Positions 17,649 through 26,583 of a DNA stretch of 64,000 nt are shown here, in pieces (position 1 is the stretch's first letter; every line of letters starts with the position of its first letter). Below the pieces are notes generated by a model. The model did no database searches and was not told where the DNA came from. It worked only from the letters and a program-made list of their open reading frames with translations. Origin of the DNA: Bacillus licheniformis DSM 13 = ATCC 14580 (GTDB lineage Bacteria > Bacillota > Bacilli > Bacillales > Bacillaceae); NCBI RefSeq assembly GCF_000011645.1, contig NC_006270.3, positions 3,184,501-3,248,500 on the forward strand. The letters run 5' to 3'. Made by a program: the position numbers and the translations under genes.

Positions 17649-19119
17649 TCTTGTAATTCTGCCAATACTGATTCCTTTAATGGCCGCAATTCTGCTTATC
17701 TTTATGAACAGGTCGATCGTGCTGATGCGTGCATTCAGCGCCATATCTTCCATTGCGGCGATCGCTGCGGCCGCCGTTCTTGTGCAGACAGTCTATACGG
17801 ACGGAATCCAGACCTTGTATCTCGGCGGGTGGAAGCCTCCGTTCGGAATCAGCCTTGTCGCTGATCAATTTGCCAGCCTTCTGGCGTTAACGACAGCCAT
17901 TATCGGATTTCTGACGGTTCTTTATTCGTTTCGCTCCATCGGCGAAAAACGCGAGCGTTTCTTTTATTATCCCGCCGTCCAGTTCCTGCTTGCCGGAGTT
18001 AGCGGCGCTTTCTTGACCGGGGACTTGTTTAACCTGTTCGTATTTTTTGAGGTGCTTCTGATGGCTTCGTATGTGCTGATCGTCATCGGCGGCACGAAGA
18101 TTCAGCTGCGGGAGTCTCTGAAGTACATCGTCTTTAACATTATTTCTTCCGCCCTCTTTGTCATCGGAGTCGCTTATTTATATGCGGTTACGGGCACATT
18201 AAACATGGCGGATCTGAGCGTCCGGATCAGCGAATCAGGGCAAACCGGGCTGATCACGGTCATCGCTGTTTTATTTTTGATCGTCTTCGGTTTAAAAGGC
18301 GGCATCTTCCCGCTGTATTTCTGGATGCCTGGTTCCTATTATGCGCCGCCAGCCGCTGTTTCCGCACTGTTTGGCGCACTTCTGACCAAAGTCGGCCTGT
18401 ACGCGATCACAAGGGTGTTTACATTAATTTTCACCCAAGACGCCGCTTTTACTCATCAATTAATGGTCTGGCTTGCGGCGCTTACGATCATCTTCGGGGT
18501 CATCGGCTCGATCGCCTACTGGGATGTTCAAAAAATCATCATCTACAATATTGTCACTGCGGTCGGCGTCATCTTGTTCGGCATCGCCGCCAATACGCCG
18601 GCTTCAATCGAAGGATCTGTCTACTATTTGATTCATGACATGATCATTAAAGGAGCGCTGTTTATGCTTGGCGGAGCGCTTTTTGCCCTGACAGGGACAA
18701 ACAACCTGAAAAAAATGAGCGGCCTGATCAAAAACCATCCCGTGCTCGGCTGGATGTTTATGATTTCAGCCGTTTCATTGGCAGGTGTTCCTCCTTTCAG
18801 CGGATTCATCGGCAAGCTGAAAATTGCAGAAGGCGGCTTTTTAAGCGGCGAATTCGTGATTACGCTGCTGATGCTTTTATCCAGCCTGCTCGTCTTGTAT
18901 TCCGTCATGAAAATATTTATCAACGGCTTCTGGGGGGATGAACAGGAAGATGCTCCGGCCAAAAGGCAGCTAAAAGGCTACATGTATCCGGCAGCGGTAC
19001 TGCTCTTTCTGTCGCTTGCCATCGGACTCGGAACCGAGCTTATCGCTCCGTATTTTCACCAGGCGGCTGATACGCTCGTCAACCCCGAAAAATATATTGA
19101 AGCCGTTTTGAAGGAGTAG
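17641..19119 (+). CDS. mrpD: MrpD, Mrp antiporter subunit (NuoM/N-like)
   Basis: A 492-residue, 14-helix protein. The start at 17641 is chosen because GAGGGGA lies about ten bases before it; ATG 17632 is too close. It is related to NuoL/M/N, with the conserved Glu in NLFVFFEVLLMASYVLI and the Lys helix in GLKGGIFPLYFWMPGSY. Together with MrpA it forms the proton and sodium path. It overlaps mrpC by eight bases. Confidence 0.94.
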   Translation: MNNLVILPILIPLMAAILLIFMNRSIVLMRAFSAISSIAAIAAAAVLVQTVYTDGIQTLYLGGWKPPFGISLVADQFASLLALTTAIIGFLTVLYSFRSIGEKRERFFYYPAVQFLLAGVSGAFLTGDLFNLFVFFEVLLMASYVLIVIGGTKIQLRESLKYIVFNIISSALFVIGVAYLYAVTGTLNMADLSVRISESGQTGLITVIAVLFLIVFGLKGGIFPLYFWMPGSYYAPPAAVSALFGALLTKVGLYAITRVFTLIFTQDAAFTHQLMVWLAALTIIFGVIGSIAYWDVQKIIIYNIVTAVGVILFGIAANTPASIEGSVYYLIHDMIIKGALFMLGGALFALTGTNNLKKMSGLIKNHPVLGWMFMISAVSLAGVPPFSGFIGKLKIAEGGFLSGEFVITLLMLLSSLLVLYSVMKIFINGFWGDEQEDAPAKRQLKGYMYPAAVLLFLSLAIGLGTELIAPYFHQAADTLVNPEKYIEAVLKE

Positions 19120-19124
19120 ATCGC

Positions 19125-19601
19125 ATGGCATTACAAATATTGTTGAACTTTATTCTTGCGTTGTGCTGGATGTTTCTGAACAATGACTACACCGCTGCCG
19201 GGTTTGTCATCGGTTATGTGATCGGATTATTCTCGCTCTTTCTGATGAGGCGTTTTTTCCGCCGCCGCTTTTACTTGATTAACATTTGGGCGATCGTCAG
19301 ACTGCTGTTTATTTTTATTAAAGAGCTCGTGCTGGCAAACGTCAGCGTATTAAAGACGATCTTGTCACCGCGGTTAAAAAATAAGCCCGGCATTTTCGCC
19401 TTCAAGACAGATCTTAAAGCGGACTGGGAAATCACGACGTTGGCAAACCTGATTACGCTGACACCGGGCACATTGGTCGTCGATATCTCCGATGACCGTT
19501 CGATTCTTTATATTCATGCGGTCGATATCGATGATGCCGAGAAAGCCATCAGTGATATCCGAATTTCGTTTGAAGAGGCCATTAAGGAGGTAAGCCGCTG
19601 A
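19125..19601 (+). CDS. mrpE: MrpE, Mrp antiporter subunit
   Basis: A 158-residue protein (same as B. subtilis). Two or three N-terminal helices are followed by a cytoplasmic domain with LITLTPGTLVVDISDD, the MnhE signature. AAGGAG precedes the start. Its stop overlaps the mrpF start (TGATG). Confidence 0.94.
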   Translation: MALQILLNFILALCWMFLNNDYTAAGFVIGYVIGLFSLFLMRRFFRRRFYLINIWAIVRLLFIFIKELVLANVSVLKTILSPRLKNKPGIFAFKTDLKADWEITTLANLITLTPGTLVVDISDDRSILYIHAVDIDDAEKAISDIRISFEEAIKEVSR

Positions 19602-19885
19602 TGTTTGAATTTATTTTGCAATTGTCACTCGGCATTTTGGCGGTCTCCACTTTTCTGTATGTCCTGAGGGTCATTAAAGGGCCGAGCATCCCGGACAGAG
19701 TGGTGGCGCTTGATGCGATCGGCATCAACTTAATCGGAATTACGGCTCTCGTGTCCATCCTGTTAAATACGACAGCATATTTGGAAGTCATCCTCTTGAT
19801 CGGCATTCTGGCCTTCATCGGCACCGTCGCATTTTCTAAATTCCTTGAGAAAGGAGAGATTATCGAAAATGATCGAAGCCGCTAA
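19601..19885 (+). CDS. mrpF: MrpF, Mrp antiporter subunit
   Basis: A 94-residue, three-helix protein with [19 protein letters not shown], the MnhF hallmark including the conserved Asp pair. B. subtilis MrpF has also been linked to bile-acid and sodium efflux. It is coupled to mrpE and overlaps mrpG. Confidence 0.94.
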   Translation: MFEFILQLSLGILAVSTFLYVLRVIKGPSIPDRVVALDAIGINLIGITALVSILLNTTAYLEVILLIGILAFIGTVAFSKFLEKGEIIENDRSR

Positions 19886-20243
19886 ATTGCTTATCGCCGT
19901 TTTGATCCTTCTTGGCGCACTGATATCGTTAGCCGCTTCCTTTGGAACGCTTAGGCTGCCTGACTTATACTCAAGAATCCACGCCGCTTCAAAAGGAGCG
20001 ACACTGGGGATCATCAGCGTGCTGCTCGGCGTATTCTTTTACTTCTGGTTTCTGCACGGCTTCATTACGGCAAAAGTGCTGCTCGGTATCGTCTTTGTAT
20101 TTCTGACGTCTCCTGTAGGCGCGCACCTGATCGCAAGAGCCGCGTATAATACAGGCGTTAAAATGGAAAAGAAAACCGTACAGGACGATTATGAAGGCTA
20201 CAGAAATTTTCTGATTAAAAAGAAGGAAGATTCCTATTTATAA
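19869..20243 (+). CDS. mrpG: MrpG, Mrp antiporter subunit
   Basis: A 124-residue protein (B. subtilis 124). The start at 19869 follows AAAGGAGAG by ten bases; an upstream in-frame GTG/ATG reading has no site. Three helices and the motif [22 protein letters not shown] of MnhG are present. It is the last gene of the operon and has a terminator immediately downstream. Confidence 0.94.
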   Translation: MIEAAKLLIAVLILLGALISLAASFGTLRLPDLYSRIHAASKGATLGIISVLLGVFFYFWFLHGFITAKVLLGIVFVFLTSPVGAHLIARAAYNTGVKMEKKTVQDDYEGYRNFLIKKKEDSYL

Positions 20244-20244
20244 A

Positions 20245-20279
20245 AAGAAAACTCGCCCCTAACAGGCGAGTTTTCTTTA
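20245..20279 (+). terminator. Bidirectional terminator mrpG / yuxO
   Basis: AAAGAAAACTCGCC pairs with GGCGAGTTTTCTTT around a seven-base loop. A-rich and T-rich ends serve both directions. Confidence 0.88.
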
Positions 20280-20282
20280 TGT

Positions 20283-20672
20283 TTACGATGAAGGACGGCT
20301 GATGACCGCCATCGTGCACCTGGACGTGCAAATCAGGCTGTCCTGCTCATCGCGTATGTCAATTTGAAACACCATTGTTGATTTGCCCACATGCAGAGGC
20401 GTAGCGACCGCTTTAACCGTTCCGTCTTTTACCGATTTAATATGGTTGGCGTTGATCTCAAGCCCGAAGCATGCCTGCTCTTTTGGATCGATATGCTGAT
20501 ATGCCCCGATGCTTGCCACCGTTTCAGCGAGCGCAACGGACGCGCCTCCGTGCAGATAGCCGAAAGGCTGACGCGTTCTTTCATCGACAGGCATGACGGC
20601 AACACACCGTTCTTTGCTGCACTCCTTCAACTCGATTCCCAACGCTTCAAGAAGTGTATGTTTCGTTTCCAT
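20283..20672 (-). CDS. yuxO: YuxO, hotdog-fold acyl-CoA thioesterase
   Basis: A 129-residue PaaI/MenI-like thioesterase. The start at 20672 has GAGGGGA eight bases upstream. The catalytic helix segment FGYLHGGASVALAETVASIG carries the HGG and acidic residue of the family. B. subtilis YuxO has been proposed as the dihydroxynaphthoyl-CoA thioesterase of menaquinone synthesis. It sits right behind comA, and the two reading ends are 17 bases apart, so readthrough from comA is likely. Confidence 0.88.
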   Translation of the reverse strand: METKHTLLEALGIELKECSKERCVAVMPVDERTRQPFGYLHGGASVALAETVASIGAYQHIDPKEQACFGLEINANHIKSVKDGTVKAVATPLHVGKSTMVFQIDIRDEQDSLICTSRCTMAVISRPSS

Positions 20673-20688
20673 CACAATCGTCCCCTCA

Positions 20689-21327
20689 TCAGAGTACACC
20701 TTCAGATTTCGCGATTAAAACAGCCTCTGTCCTTGATCCTACATTCAGCTTGCTGAATACGGAAGTCAAGCTGTATTCGATCGACCGCTTGCTTAAATGA
20801 AGCGCATCAGCAATTTCCTGATTTGTGTAGCCTTTTTCGACTTCTTTTAAAATCAGGCATTCCCTTTCAGTCAAGAGGTCGTGCTGGGTCTGCTGGCTGT
20901 TTGACTTCGATTTTTGCTGTGTAATCAACTGCTTGAAATAATCATAATCGACGACAATTTTATTATCCAGAACCTGATATATGTACTCTATAATCTTTTC
21001 CTTCGATTCCGTTTTGCTGATGGCGCCGTGCATGCCGGAACGAATCGCCTCTTCAAAATAATCTTCGACTTCATAGCCTGTGTAAACGATAATTTTGCAT
21101 GATGAACATGTCTCAAGGATTTTCTTAGATAGGTCCATGCCGTTGATTTCACCCAAATTTAAATCCATTAAGATCAGGTCATACGCAGAAAAATCATGTT
21201 TCTTGAGAAATTGTTCGCTGGCTTCAGGGCTGAGGCAATCGACAACAAAGTCCTGGTTCGTTTCAAGAATTGCCTTCGTCCCCTCCATGACAGCCGGATG
21301 ATCATCGATCACAAGTAATCTTCTCAT
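20689..21327 (-). CDS. comA: ComA, competence/quorum response regulator
   Basis: A 212-residue NarL/LuxR-type regulator with receiver Asp 55 (LILMDLNLGE) and a C-terminal LuxR helix-turn-helix (TNQEIADALHLSKRSIEYSL). GGGAGGAAA precedes the ATG. ComA-P activates srf, degQ and other quorum genes in B. subtilis. The gene is intact although its kinase gene comP upstream is broken, so phosphorylation must be absent or come from another donor. Confidence 0.94.
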   Translation of the reverse strand: MRRLLVIDDHPAVMEGTKAILETNQDFVVDCLSPEASEQFLKKHDFSAYDLILMDLNLGEINGMDLSKKILETCSSCKIIVYTGYEVEDYFEEAIRSGMHGAISKTESKEKIIEYIYQVLDNKIVVDYDYFKQLITQQKSKSNSQQTQHDLLTERECLILKEVEKGYTNQEIADALHLSKRSIEYSLTSVFSKLNVGSRTEAVLIAKSEGVL

Positions 21328-21413
21328 AATTTCCTCCCTTTTGCGTAACCTTGCCCTATCACCATTTTATAGAAAAAACTTGGCGGATGCCAAGCAAAAA
21401 TGTTAACTAAACA

Positions 21414-22603
21414 TTACAATCCCATTTCAATGGCGACCCTAAAGCCTTTCCCTTCTGCTGTCTGTATATCCAGACTGCCGTTCAGTGCGCGGACGCGCTC
21501 GCGAATGCCCGACAGCCCCATGCTTGCGCTGTTTTGATAAAGCTTGTCCGGGTCAACCCCAATGCCGTCATCTTCATAATGAAGAACAACTTTTTCTTTT
21601 ATGCAGACAAGCATAATCAAAACCTCATTAGCTCTCGAATGTTTAACCGCATTGCTTAAAAGCTCCTGCACAATTCTGTACAAATTCAACTGCGTGTCCA
21701 AGTCGAGCACCTTTGAGAACCTTTCCGTATTGAGGCGGATCTTATCGATCGATGAGGACTCCTGATGCTGCGCCGCCAGTTTCGAAAGGGCTTTGACAAG
21801 TCCGAGATCGTACAACAGCTGCGGCCTCAGCTCCTGGCACGTTTCCCTTGTCGTCTGGATGACGGCGGACATTTGCTCATTCATATTGATGAGCCTTTGC
21901 CGGATTTGATTCGTACAGACTTTATCTTTTTCAAAATCAGCCAGAAACATCTCGCTTTGATGCTTCAAGGAAATCATATCCTGCAGGACAGAGTCGTGGA
22001 GATCGCGGGCTAAATCAGATCTCTGCTTCTCTTCAATCGCAAACATCAATTTATTCAGCCACGCCGGATTCGGCCCTTCTTTTTTCACATTTTCCAGATG
22101 CTCCATCAGCTCGCCGATTTTCAGCACGTTTTCCAGGGAAACGCTCGTATAAAACGCCAGCGTCTCAAGCCATGAAATCTCATCGCGCGTCAGCCTAGGC
22201 GTATTTAAAACCGACAAACACAGCATGACATAAGACGTCCCGCCCCGTTCACCGATCTTAATCAAAAACCCACGGTCGACTTCGACGATTTTGCCGATGT
22301 CGGTGATAGCCCTAAAAGCTTCTTTTTCATAAGGCTTCCAAACTTGATCGTTTGCATTATTTTCAAGTAACCCTACGGTTCCATCACTCTTTAACTCCAG
22401 TACATAAGCCTGGCTGACAGGTAAAACATCAAGAATCGTTTGAGACAATTCCCTTAGCACTTGCGCTAACGATGTCGAGCTCCGTATAAGTTGGGTAAAC
22501 TTAAATACACTATCTTGGTAATTAAATTTTTCAGAAAACCTTTTTAAACGGAAACGAAAATCAAGAATTTCTTTGAGATAAAAAACACCTAGCATAATAA
22601 AAT
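21414..22603 (-). pseudogene. comP: comP 3' part (kinase domains), cut off by IS copy B
   Basis: About 395 codons of comP downstream of the IS. They encode the end of the last membrane segment (FIMLGVFYL), a GAF-like linker, the HisKA_3 phosphoacceptor in ARDLHDSVLQDMISLKH, and a HATPase domain with DDGIGV and MGLSGIRERV. No native start remains. An open frame does reach a GTG inside the IS (22640) and would add 13 IS-encoded residues, giving a possible 408-residue cytoplasmic fragment, but no ribosome site is seen. Base composition is near the chromosomal average, unlike the 5' part. Confidence 0.93.
22601..22603. repeat. Target-site duplication of IS copy B (AAT)
   Basis: AAT at 22601-22603 repeats at 23889-23891 across the element. 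Confidence 0.85.
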
Positions 22604-22688
22604 TGGAGAGACCCAAATAAATGAGACAAGGAAAAAACACCCCCTGAATCGTATTAATACAATATGATTCTTAGGAGGGTGTTTTTCT

Positions 22689-23021
22689 ATGGGCACAAGA
22701 GTACATTACGCAGAAGAAGTAAAATGGGAAGTAATTAAAATGAAACAAGCTGGAATGACAAACAAAGAAATAATGGAACAACTGGGGATAAAAAATAAGA
22801 CTCAAATTAAAACATGGATGCGATGGTACAAAACAGGCCAAACCTATCGATTTTCGCAACAAGTTGGAAAACAATATTCCTACGGTAAAGAATCGGAGGA
22901 AATGAGTGAGCTAGAAGAATTAAAACTAAAGAATAAACAGCTAGAGGCTCAATTGGCAATTATAAAAAAGTACCAGGAGATCGAAAGGAGTTGGAGCCAC
23001 GAGTCATTGTCCAAGTTGTAG
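22689..23021 (+). CDS. IS3-family OrfA (copy B)
   Basis: A 110-residue helix-turn-helix protein identical to OrfA of copy A. The start ATG follows AGGAGGGTG. Codons ATA AAA AAG at 22962-22970 form the heptamer A AAA AAG (22964-22970), the canonical -1 slippery site in IS3 elements. A Shine-Dalgarno-like AGGAGATCGAAAGGAG follows and may serve the internal orfB start. Confidence 0.93.
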   Translation: MGTRVHYAEEVKWEVIKMKQAGMTNKEIMEQLGIKNKTQIKTWMRWYKTGQTYRFSQQVGKQYSYGKESEEMSELEELKLKNKQLEAQLAIIKKYQEIERSWSHESLSKL

Positions 23022-23851
23022 AAGAACTCTCAGCCACTTTTAAAATAATTGATATTCTTGGAGTATTAGGCATACCTAAGTCAACATATTACCGTTGGAA
23101 AAAGAAGTATAAAAAAGTTGAGCTAACTTCATTAGAAGAGCTAGTAATCAAGCTGTGTAAGAAAAACTTCTATCACTATGGTCATCGTAAAATTAAATCC
23201 ATCTTAAACAGAAAGTATGGGATAAATGTAAACCGCAAAACTGTACAAAAAATTATGCAAAAGTTTGAGATTCAGTGTCAAGTTAAGAAGAAGCGACAAA
23301 AGTACATTTGTGGTGAGAGTAATATTATTGTGCCGAACACTCTCAATCGTAATTTTAAAGCAAGCCGATTAAATGAAAAATGGGTAACCGACATTACCTA
23401 CTTACCTTATGGCTCGACTATGTTATATTTATCAACGATTATGGACTTATATAACAACGAAATAGTGGCTTACAAAATAGGTACGAGCCAAGATATTAAC
23501 CTAGTATTAGACACATTGAGGGAAGCTGTAGAATTACGTAAACCAGTAGGGTTACTTCTTCATAGCGACCAGGGATCTGTCTATACTTCACATGCATATC
23601 AGAATTTGGCCAAAGAAAAAGGCATTACCACAAGCATGTCTCGAAAAGGAAACTGCCATGATAATGCCGTCATTGAATCCTTTCACTCCTCGCTAAAGTC
23701 GGAAGGATTTAACGCTCAAAGTAGAGCATCTATATCCAATTCTAAAGTAGTACAAATTGTAAATCAATACATGTATCGATATAATCATGTACGAATTCAG
23801 GCAAAATTAAACTACCTGTCCCCACTGGAATACAGGGGACAGGCAGCATAG
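22991..23851 (+). CDS. IS3-family transposase OrfB (copy B)
   Basis: The 286-residue DDE integrase-core part, identical in sequence to copy A. The -1 shift at 22964-22970 enters exactly this frame, giving a predicted 387-residue OrfAB fusion transposase. Catalytic Asp, Asp and Glu are all present. Confidence 0.93.
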   Translation: MEPRVIVQVVEELSATFKIIDILGVLGIPKSTYYRWKKKYKKVELTSLEELVIKLCKKNFYHYGHRKIKSILNRKYGINVNRKTVQKIMQKFEIQCQVKKKRQKYICGESNIIVPNTLNRNFKASRLNEKWVTDITYLPYGSTMLYLSTIMDLYNNEIVAYKIGTSQDINLVLDTLREAVELRKPVGLLLHSDQGSVYTSHAYQNLAKEKGITTSMSRKGNCHDNAVIESFHSSLKSEGFNAQSRASISNSKVVQIVNQYMYRYNHVRIQAKLNYLSPLEYRGQAA

Positions 23852-23888
23852 GTGTTTTTTCTAAGTCTCATTTTAACGGGTCAGTTCA

Positions 23889-25023
23889 AATAGATAAATA
23901 TAGTGTTTTTAACTGTATTTAGACTATTACTTAATTCTTGTGTTAAAGTAAATACACCTACAGCTGTCAAGCTTGGTAAAATGGCTAACAATCCATAGTA
24001 TTTAAAACGTCCCAATAAGAATTCAATGTCATATATTTTGGTAGCAATAAATTGATACACTAATGAGAAAGGAATAATCAACAAAAAGGGTACAACAAAC
24101 ATTGCCGGGAATATATAATCACCGATAAATACATATGGAATGACATAGAAAATTAAGAACGGAATAAACGCAACAAAATTTGTGATAACAAGTATCCTTA
24201 AAAAATAGGCTTGCTCAGAAGCTTTATTTTTTATTACACCATAAATGATAAGAGCAAAGGCTATAATGGTAACAACCAAGAAAGATACCAGGTTAAAGAG
24301 CTTAATGGAACTATAAGAAATCTGCAAATTATCACTGGAAATTTCCAATAGCAAATTCAATAAACCCACAGGGTATAGGAAAAGAAATATTTTATTATTG
24401 AAAAACTCTTTTCCTTTTTCCTTGAAATATTGATAAATATAGTGGAGATACAAAACAGGAACGAATTGAAAAGTTATCATTGTTATATAGATACTTAAAC
24501 TATCTCCCTTTGCAGATCCCACAGAACAAGAATAAGCTGTTGATGTAACAAGCAGAAAAACAATTAAAATAAAAGCTGAAGCCGAATTTAATCTTTTGTT
24601 TGATTTTATTATGAAATAAACACAAAAAAGAGAAAGGAGATAAAACATCATTGGAATAATAAATAGAAATAGACTTTCATAACTCACCAATTCATATCCG
24701 GTCTCTACAAACCCTATCTCTCCATCTCTTTCAACGATCATCGATTTAACATCACTTAATTCATCAGCTAATTTCCCATCATCAGCCCTTAATTTTTCTA
24801 CACTTTTACCATTTATCTCTAGAATAACATCCCCTTTTTTAAATCCTAGGGATTGAGCCAGTGACCCTTTTTCAATCTCGAATACTTGGTATTCGTTTTT
24901 TTCATTAAATTGCATTGTCATTCCAAGGTAACTAGAATGCAGATTTACATAGATAATATAAGGAACCAAGGAGAGGCTTAGCAAAATAATAATTAAAGAT
25001 AGTTTATTATAATTAACACGCAT
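23889..25023 (-). pseudogene. comP: comP 5' part (pheromone-sensing membrane domain), truncated by IS copy B
   Basis: The first 378 codons of the ComX receptor kinase, followed by two IS-encoded codons and a stop. It starts at ATG 25023 with AAGGATG upstream. A first helix (residues 9-26) precedes an extracellular PDZ-like region (LGFKKGDVILEINGK), then about seven membrane spans. This half reads ComX but lacks all kinase parts. The DNA is clearly AT-rich compared with its surroundings, as is usual for the exchangeable pherotype segment of comQXP. Confidence 0.94.
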
Positions 25024-25062
25024 TAATTTTACATCCTTATAATAGATAGTTAAGGAAGAATT

Positions 25063-25227
25063 TTAAATCCAAAATCCTCCTCCACCCCAACTCTTACCTA
25101 ATAATCTAATACTGTCAACCACTACTCCTGTTTTTTCTGGATCAATGCCTAATAAACAAGCATCCCCATCAACAACTTTTTTTAATACTTCAGGATTTTC
25201 GACCAAAAAGTTCACAATATCTTGCAT
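25063..25227 (-). CDS. comX: ComX pheromone precursor
   Basis: A 54-residue pre-pheromone. The start at 25227 has AGAGGAG seven bases upstream; the stop of comQ is 14 bases before it. The N-terminal part (MQDIVNFLVENPEVL) resembles other ComX leaders. The C-terminal part, DSIRLLGKSWGGGGFWI, holds the mature peptide. There are two Trp (W47 and W53); ComQ isoprenylates one Trp in known pheromones, and which one is used here cannot be read from the sequence. Signal production looks intact while the receptor is broken. Confidence 0.92.
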   Translation of the reverse strand: MQDIVNFLVENPEVLKKVVDGDACLLGIDPEKTGVVVDSIRLLGKSWGGGGFWI

Positions 25228-25241
25228 ACATAGTCTCCTCT

Positions 25242-26111
25242 TTAATTGTTATTCAGCAGGGTAGACATCAAACGTTCTTTCTCCATATCCCCCAACTCAA
25301 GCTCCCCGATTCCCTTCTTAAATTTCTGAATAGCGAGCTGATTCATAACATACATATACTGAGTGACGCCTGCTGCCTTCAATTTCTCTTTATAGCATTT
25401 TATTTCTTTATCGGCAATTTTATCCTCAGTTTCAAATGTTTTTAACAAATCAATCGACGGCTGGTTAAATTTTCTTGACAAATATAAATACGCAAGCGTC
25501 CGCTTTTTCTTGGCGATATCGCTTTTTGAATCATAAAAAAGTGCTTTATAATCATTTTCAATTTGTGAAGCAATGCCCAGCTGGTAGGCGTACTTTTCAA
25601 CCGTCGGGTCAAATTTGCCCGTAGCAAGCATAGCTCCCAGCACGCATGGCAAGGCTGTCAGCGCCCCGGATTTACGCTTGATCATGTCAAGGCACTCATC
25701 TTCAGTGGCAGGGCGGTTGCTGAGATCGTCATGCTGTCCCTGCATCGATTGAAGTGTATATTCCATTAGCTTTTCGAAAAACACCGGTTCTTTCGACACC
25801 GAACCGATCACTTTAATGCTTATTGTATAAAGCGCAGTCGCCGCATTCATTGCGACTGAACGGTTGATTTTCATCCAAGGTTCATCGGGGCTGTCTTCAT
25901 CCTCTAAATCATCGAATATATCAAACGCAAGAATCAAGAGTTCAATGCCTGCTCCAAGGGTTTCTGCCGCATCGGTGTCCGTGCCGCCGAAACTTTGGTA
26001 ATGATAAAAAGCAAGCTCGCTGAAATGCAACTGGTCCTTTGCATCTAGAAAAGCGTGCAGCGTCCGATTTAAGTCCGCATTGGGAATCTCAAGGTCTATA
26101 AAATGATTCAT
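25242..26111 (-). CDS. comQ: ComQ, isoprenyl transferase that modifies ComX
   Basis: A 289-residue protein of the polyprenyl synthase family. The first aspartate-rich motif is DIFDDLEDED (about residues 62-71), and MQGQHDDLSN marks the following helix. It processes and isoprenylates ComX on Trp. It is the first gene of comQ-comX-comP-comA. The ribosome site is weak (AAGCAAAG), so expression may be low. The frame is full length. Confidence 0.93.
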   Translation of the reverse strand: MNHFIDLEIPNADLNRTLHAFLDAKDQLHFSELAFYHYQSFGGTDTDAAETLGAGIELLILAFDIFDDLEDEDSPDEPWMKINRSVAMNAATALYTISIKVIGSVSKEPVFFEKLMEYTLQSMQGQHDDLSNRPATEDECLDMIKRKSGALTALPCVLGAMLATGKFDPTVEKYAYQLGIASQIENDYKALFYDSKSDIAKKKRTLAYLYLSRKFNQPSIDLLKTFETEDKIADKEIKCYKEKLKAAGVTQYMYVMNQLAIQKFKKGIGELELGDMEKERLMSTLLNNN

Positions 26112-26269
26112 TCTTTGCTTGATTTTACTGTGATCTAGACAAAAAAGCTTAGAGATGGTGCTCCCTCCTTTCTTAATATTTTACTAAATCAAAATCCCGA
26201 TTGACAGAGCAATTTTTTTATTTAACAATTATATAATAATTTATCCTTTTTTTGGGTTCGTTTGCACAC

Positions 26270-26302
26270 AAAAAAAAGACTTGTCTGAAACAAGTCTTTT
26301 TA
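26270..26302 (-). terminator. Terminator of degQ
   Basis: AAGACTTGT pairs with ACAAGTCTT around TTCAG, followed by a T run on the minus strand; it overlaps the degQ stop. Confidence 0.85.
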
Positions 26303-26440
26303 CGAGGTTTTTAGATATGTGTACTTATCGTATTGATCAATGCTTTTGTTAATCTTGCGCAAGGAGTCCTTTGTTTCTCTGATTTCATTCTCTAGCCGCC
26401 AAAGCAGTTGTTTTAATTCTTCAATTTGTTGCTTTTCCAC
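26300..26440 (-). CDS. degQ: DegQ, stimulator of DegS-to-DegU phosphotransfer
   Basis: A 46-residue protein, exactly the length of B. subtilis DegQ. The start is the GTG at 26440, nine bases after AAGGAG; an earlier GTG is too close to that site. The sequence MEKQQIEELKQLLWRLENEI shares the helical pattern of DegQ, and the central DSLRKINKSIDQYDKY is nearly invariant. DegQ raises degradative enzyme and exopolymer synthesis through DegU-P. In B. subtilis it is ComA-activated, and a ComA-like box lies upstream here. Confidence 0.93.
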   Translation of the reverse strand: MEKQQIEELKQLLWRLENEIRETKDSLRKINKSIDQYDKYTYLKTS

Positions 26441-26476
26441 CGGTTCCACACTCCTTTTGGAAGATCAATCAATTTG

Positions 26477-26583
26477 TGTATAGTGAACGAGTCATAGGTA
26501 TTTGATCTGTTAATACAAGTTTAAAGGGATTTGGTTTCTTTTTCACCGAAAAGTTGCATATAAATTCATGCGTTACACCGCAA
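26477..26583 (-). promoter_or_regulatory. degQ promoter region with ComA-like box
   Basis: On the minus strand TATACA (26482-26477) can act as -10, with no good -35, as expected for an activated promoter. About 100 bp upstream, TTGCGG-TGTA-ACGCAT (26583-26568) matches the ComA box TTGCGG-N4-CCGCAA completely in its left half and in four of six positions of its right half. Confidence 0.5.

Larger units (their letters stand above)
22604..23888 (+). mobile_element. IS3-family element (IS150-like), copy B, inside comP
   Basis: The element is 1285 bp, the same length as copy A, in the opposite orientation. It starts TGGAGAGACCC and ends GGGTCAGTTCA, with the same 38-bp imperfect inverted repeats, and is flanked by an AAT duplication. 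It lies in codons near residue 378 of ComP, in the last membrane helix. Removing it with one duplicate joins IFIY to FIML in frame, giving a 773-residue ComP. Confidence 0.96.
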
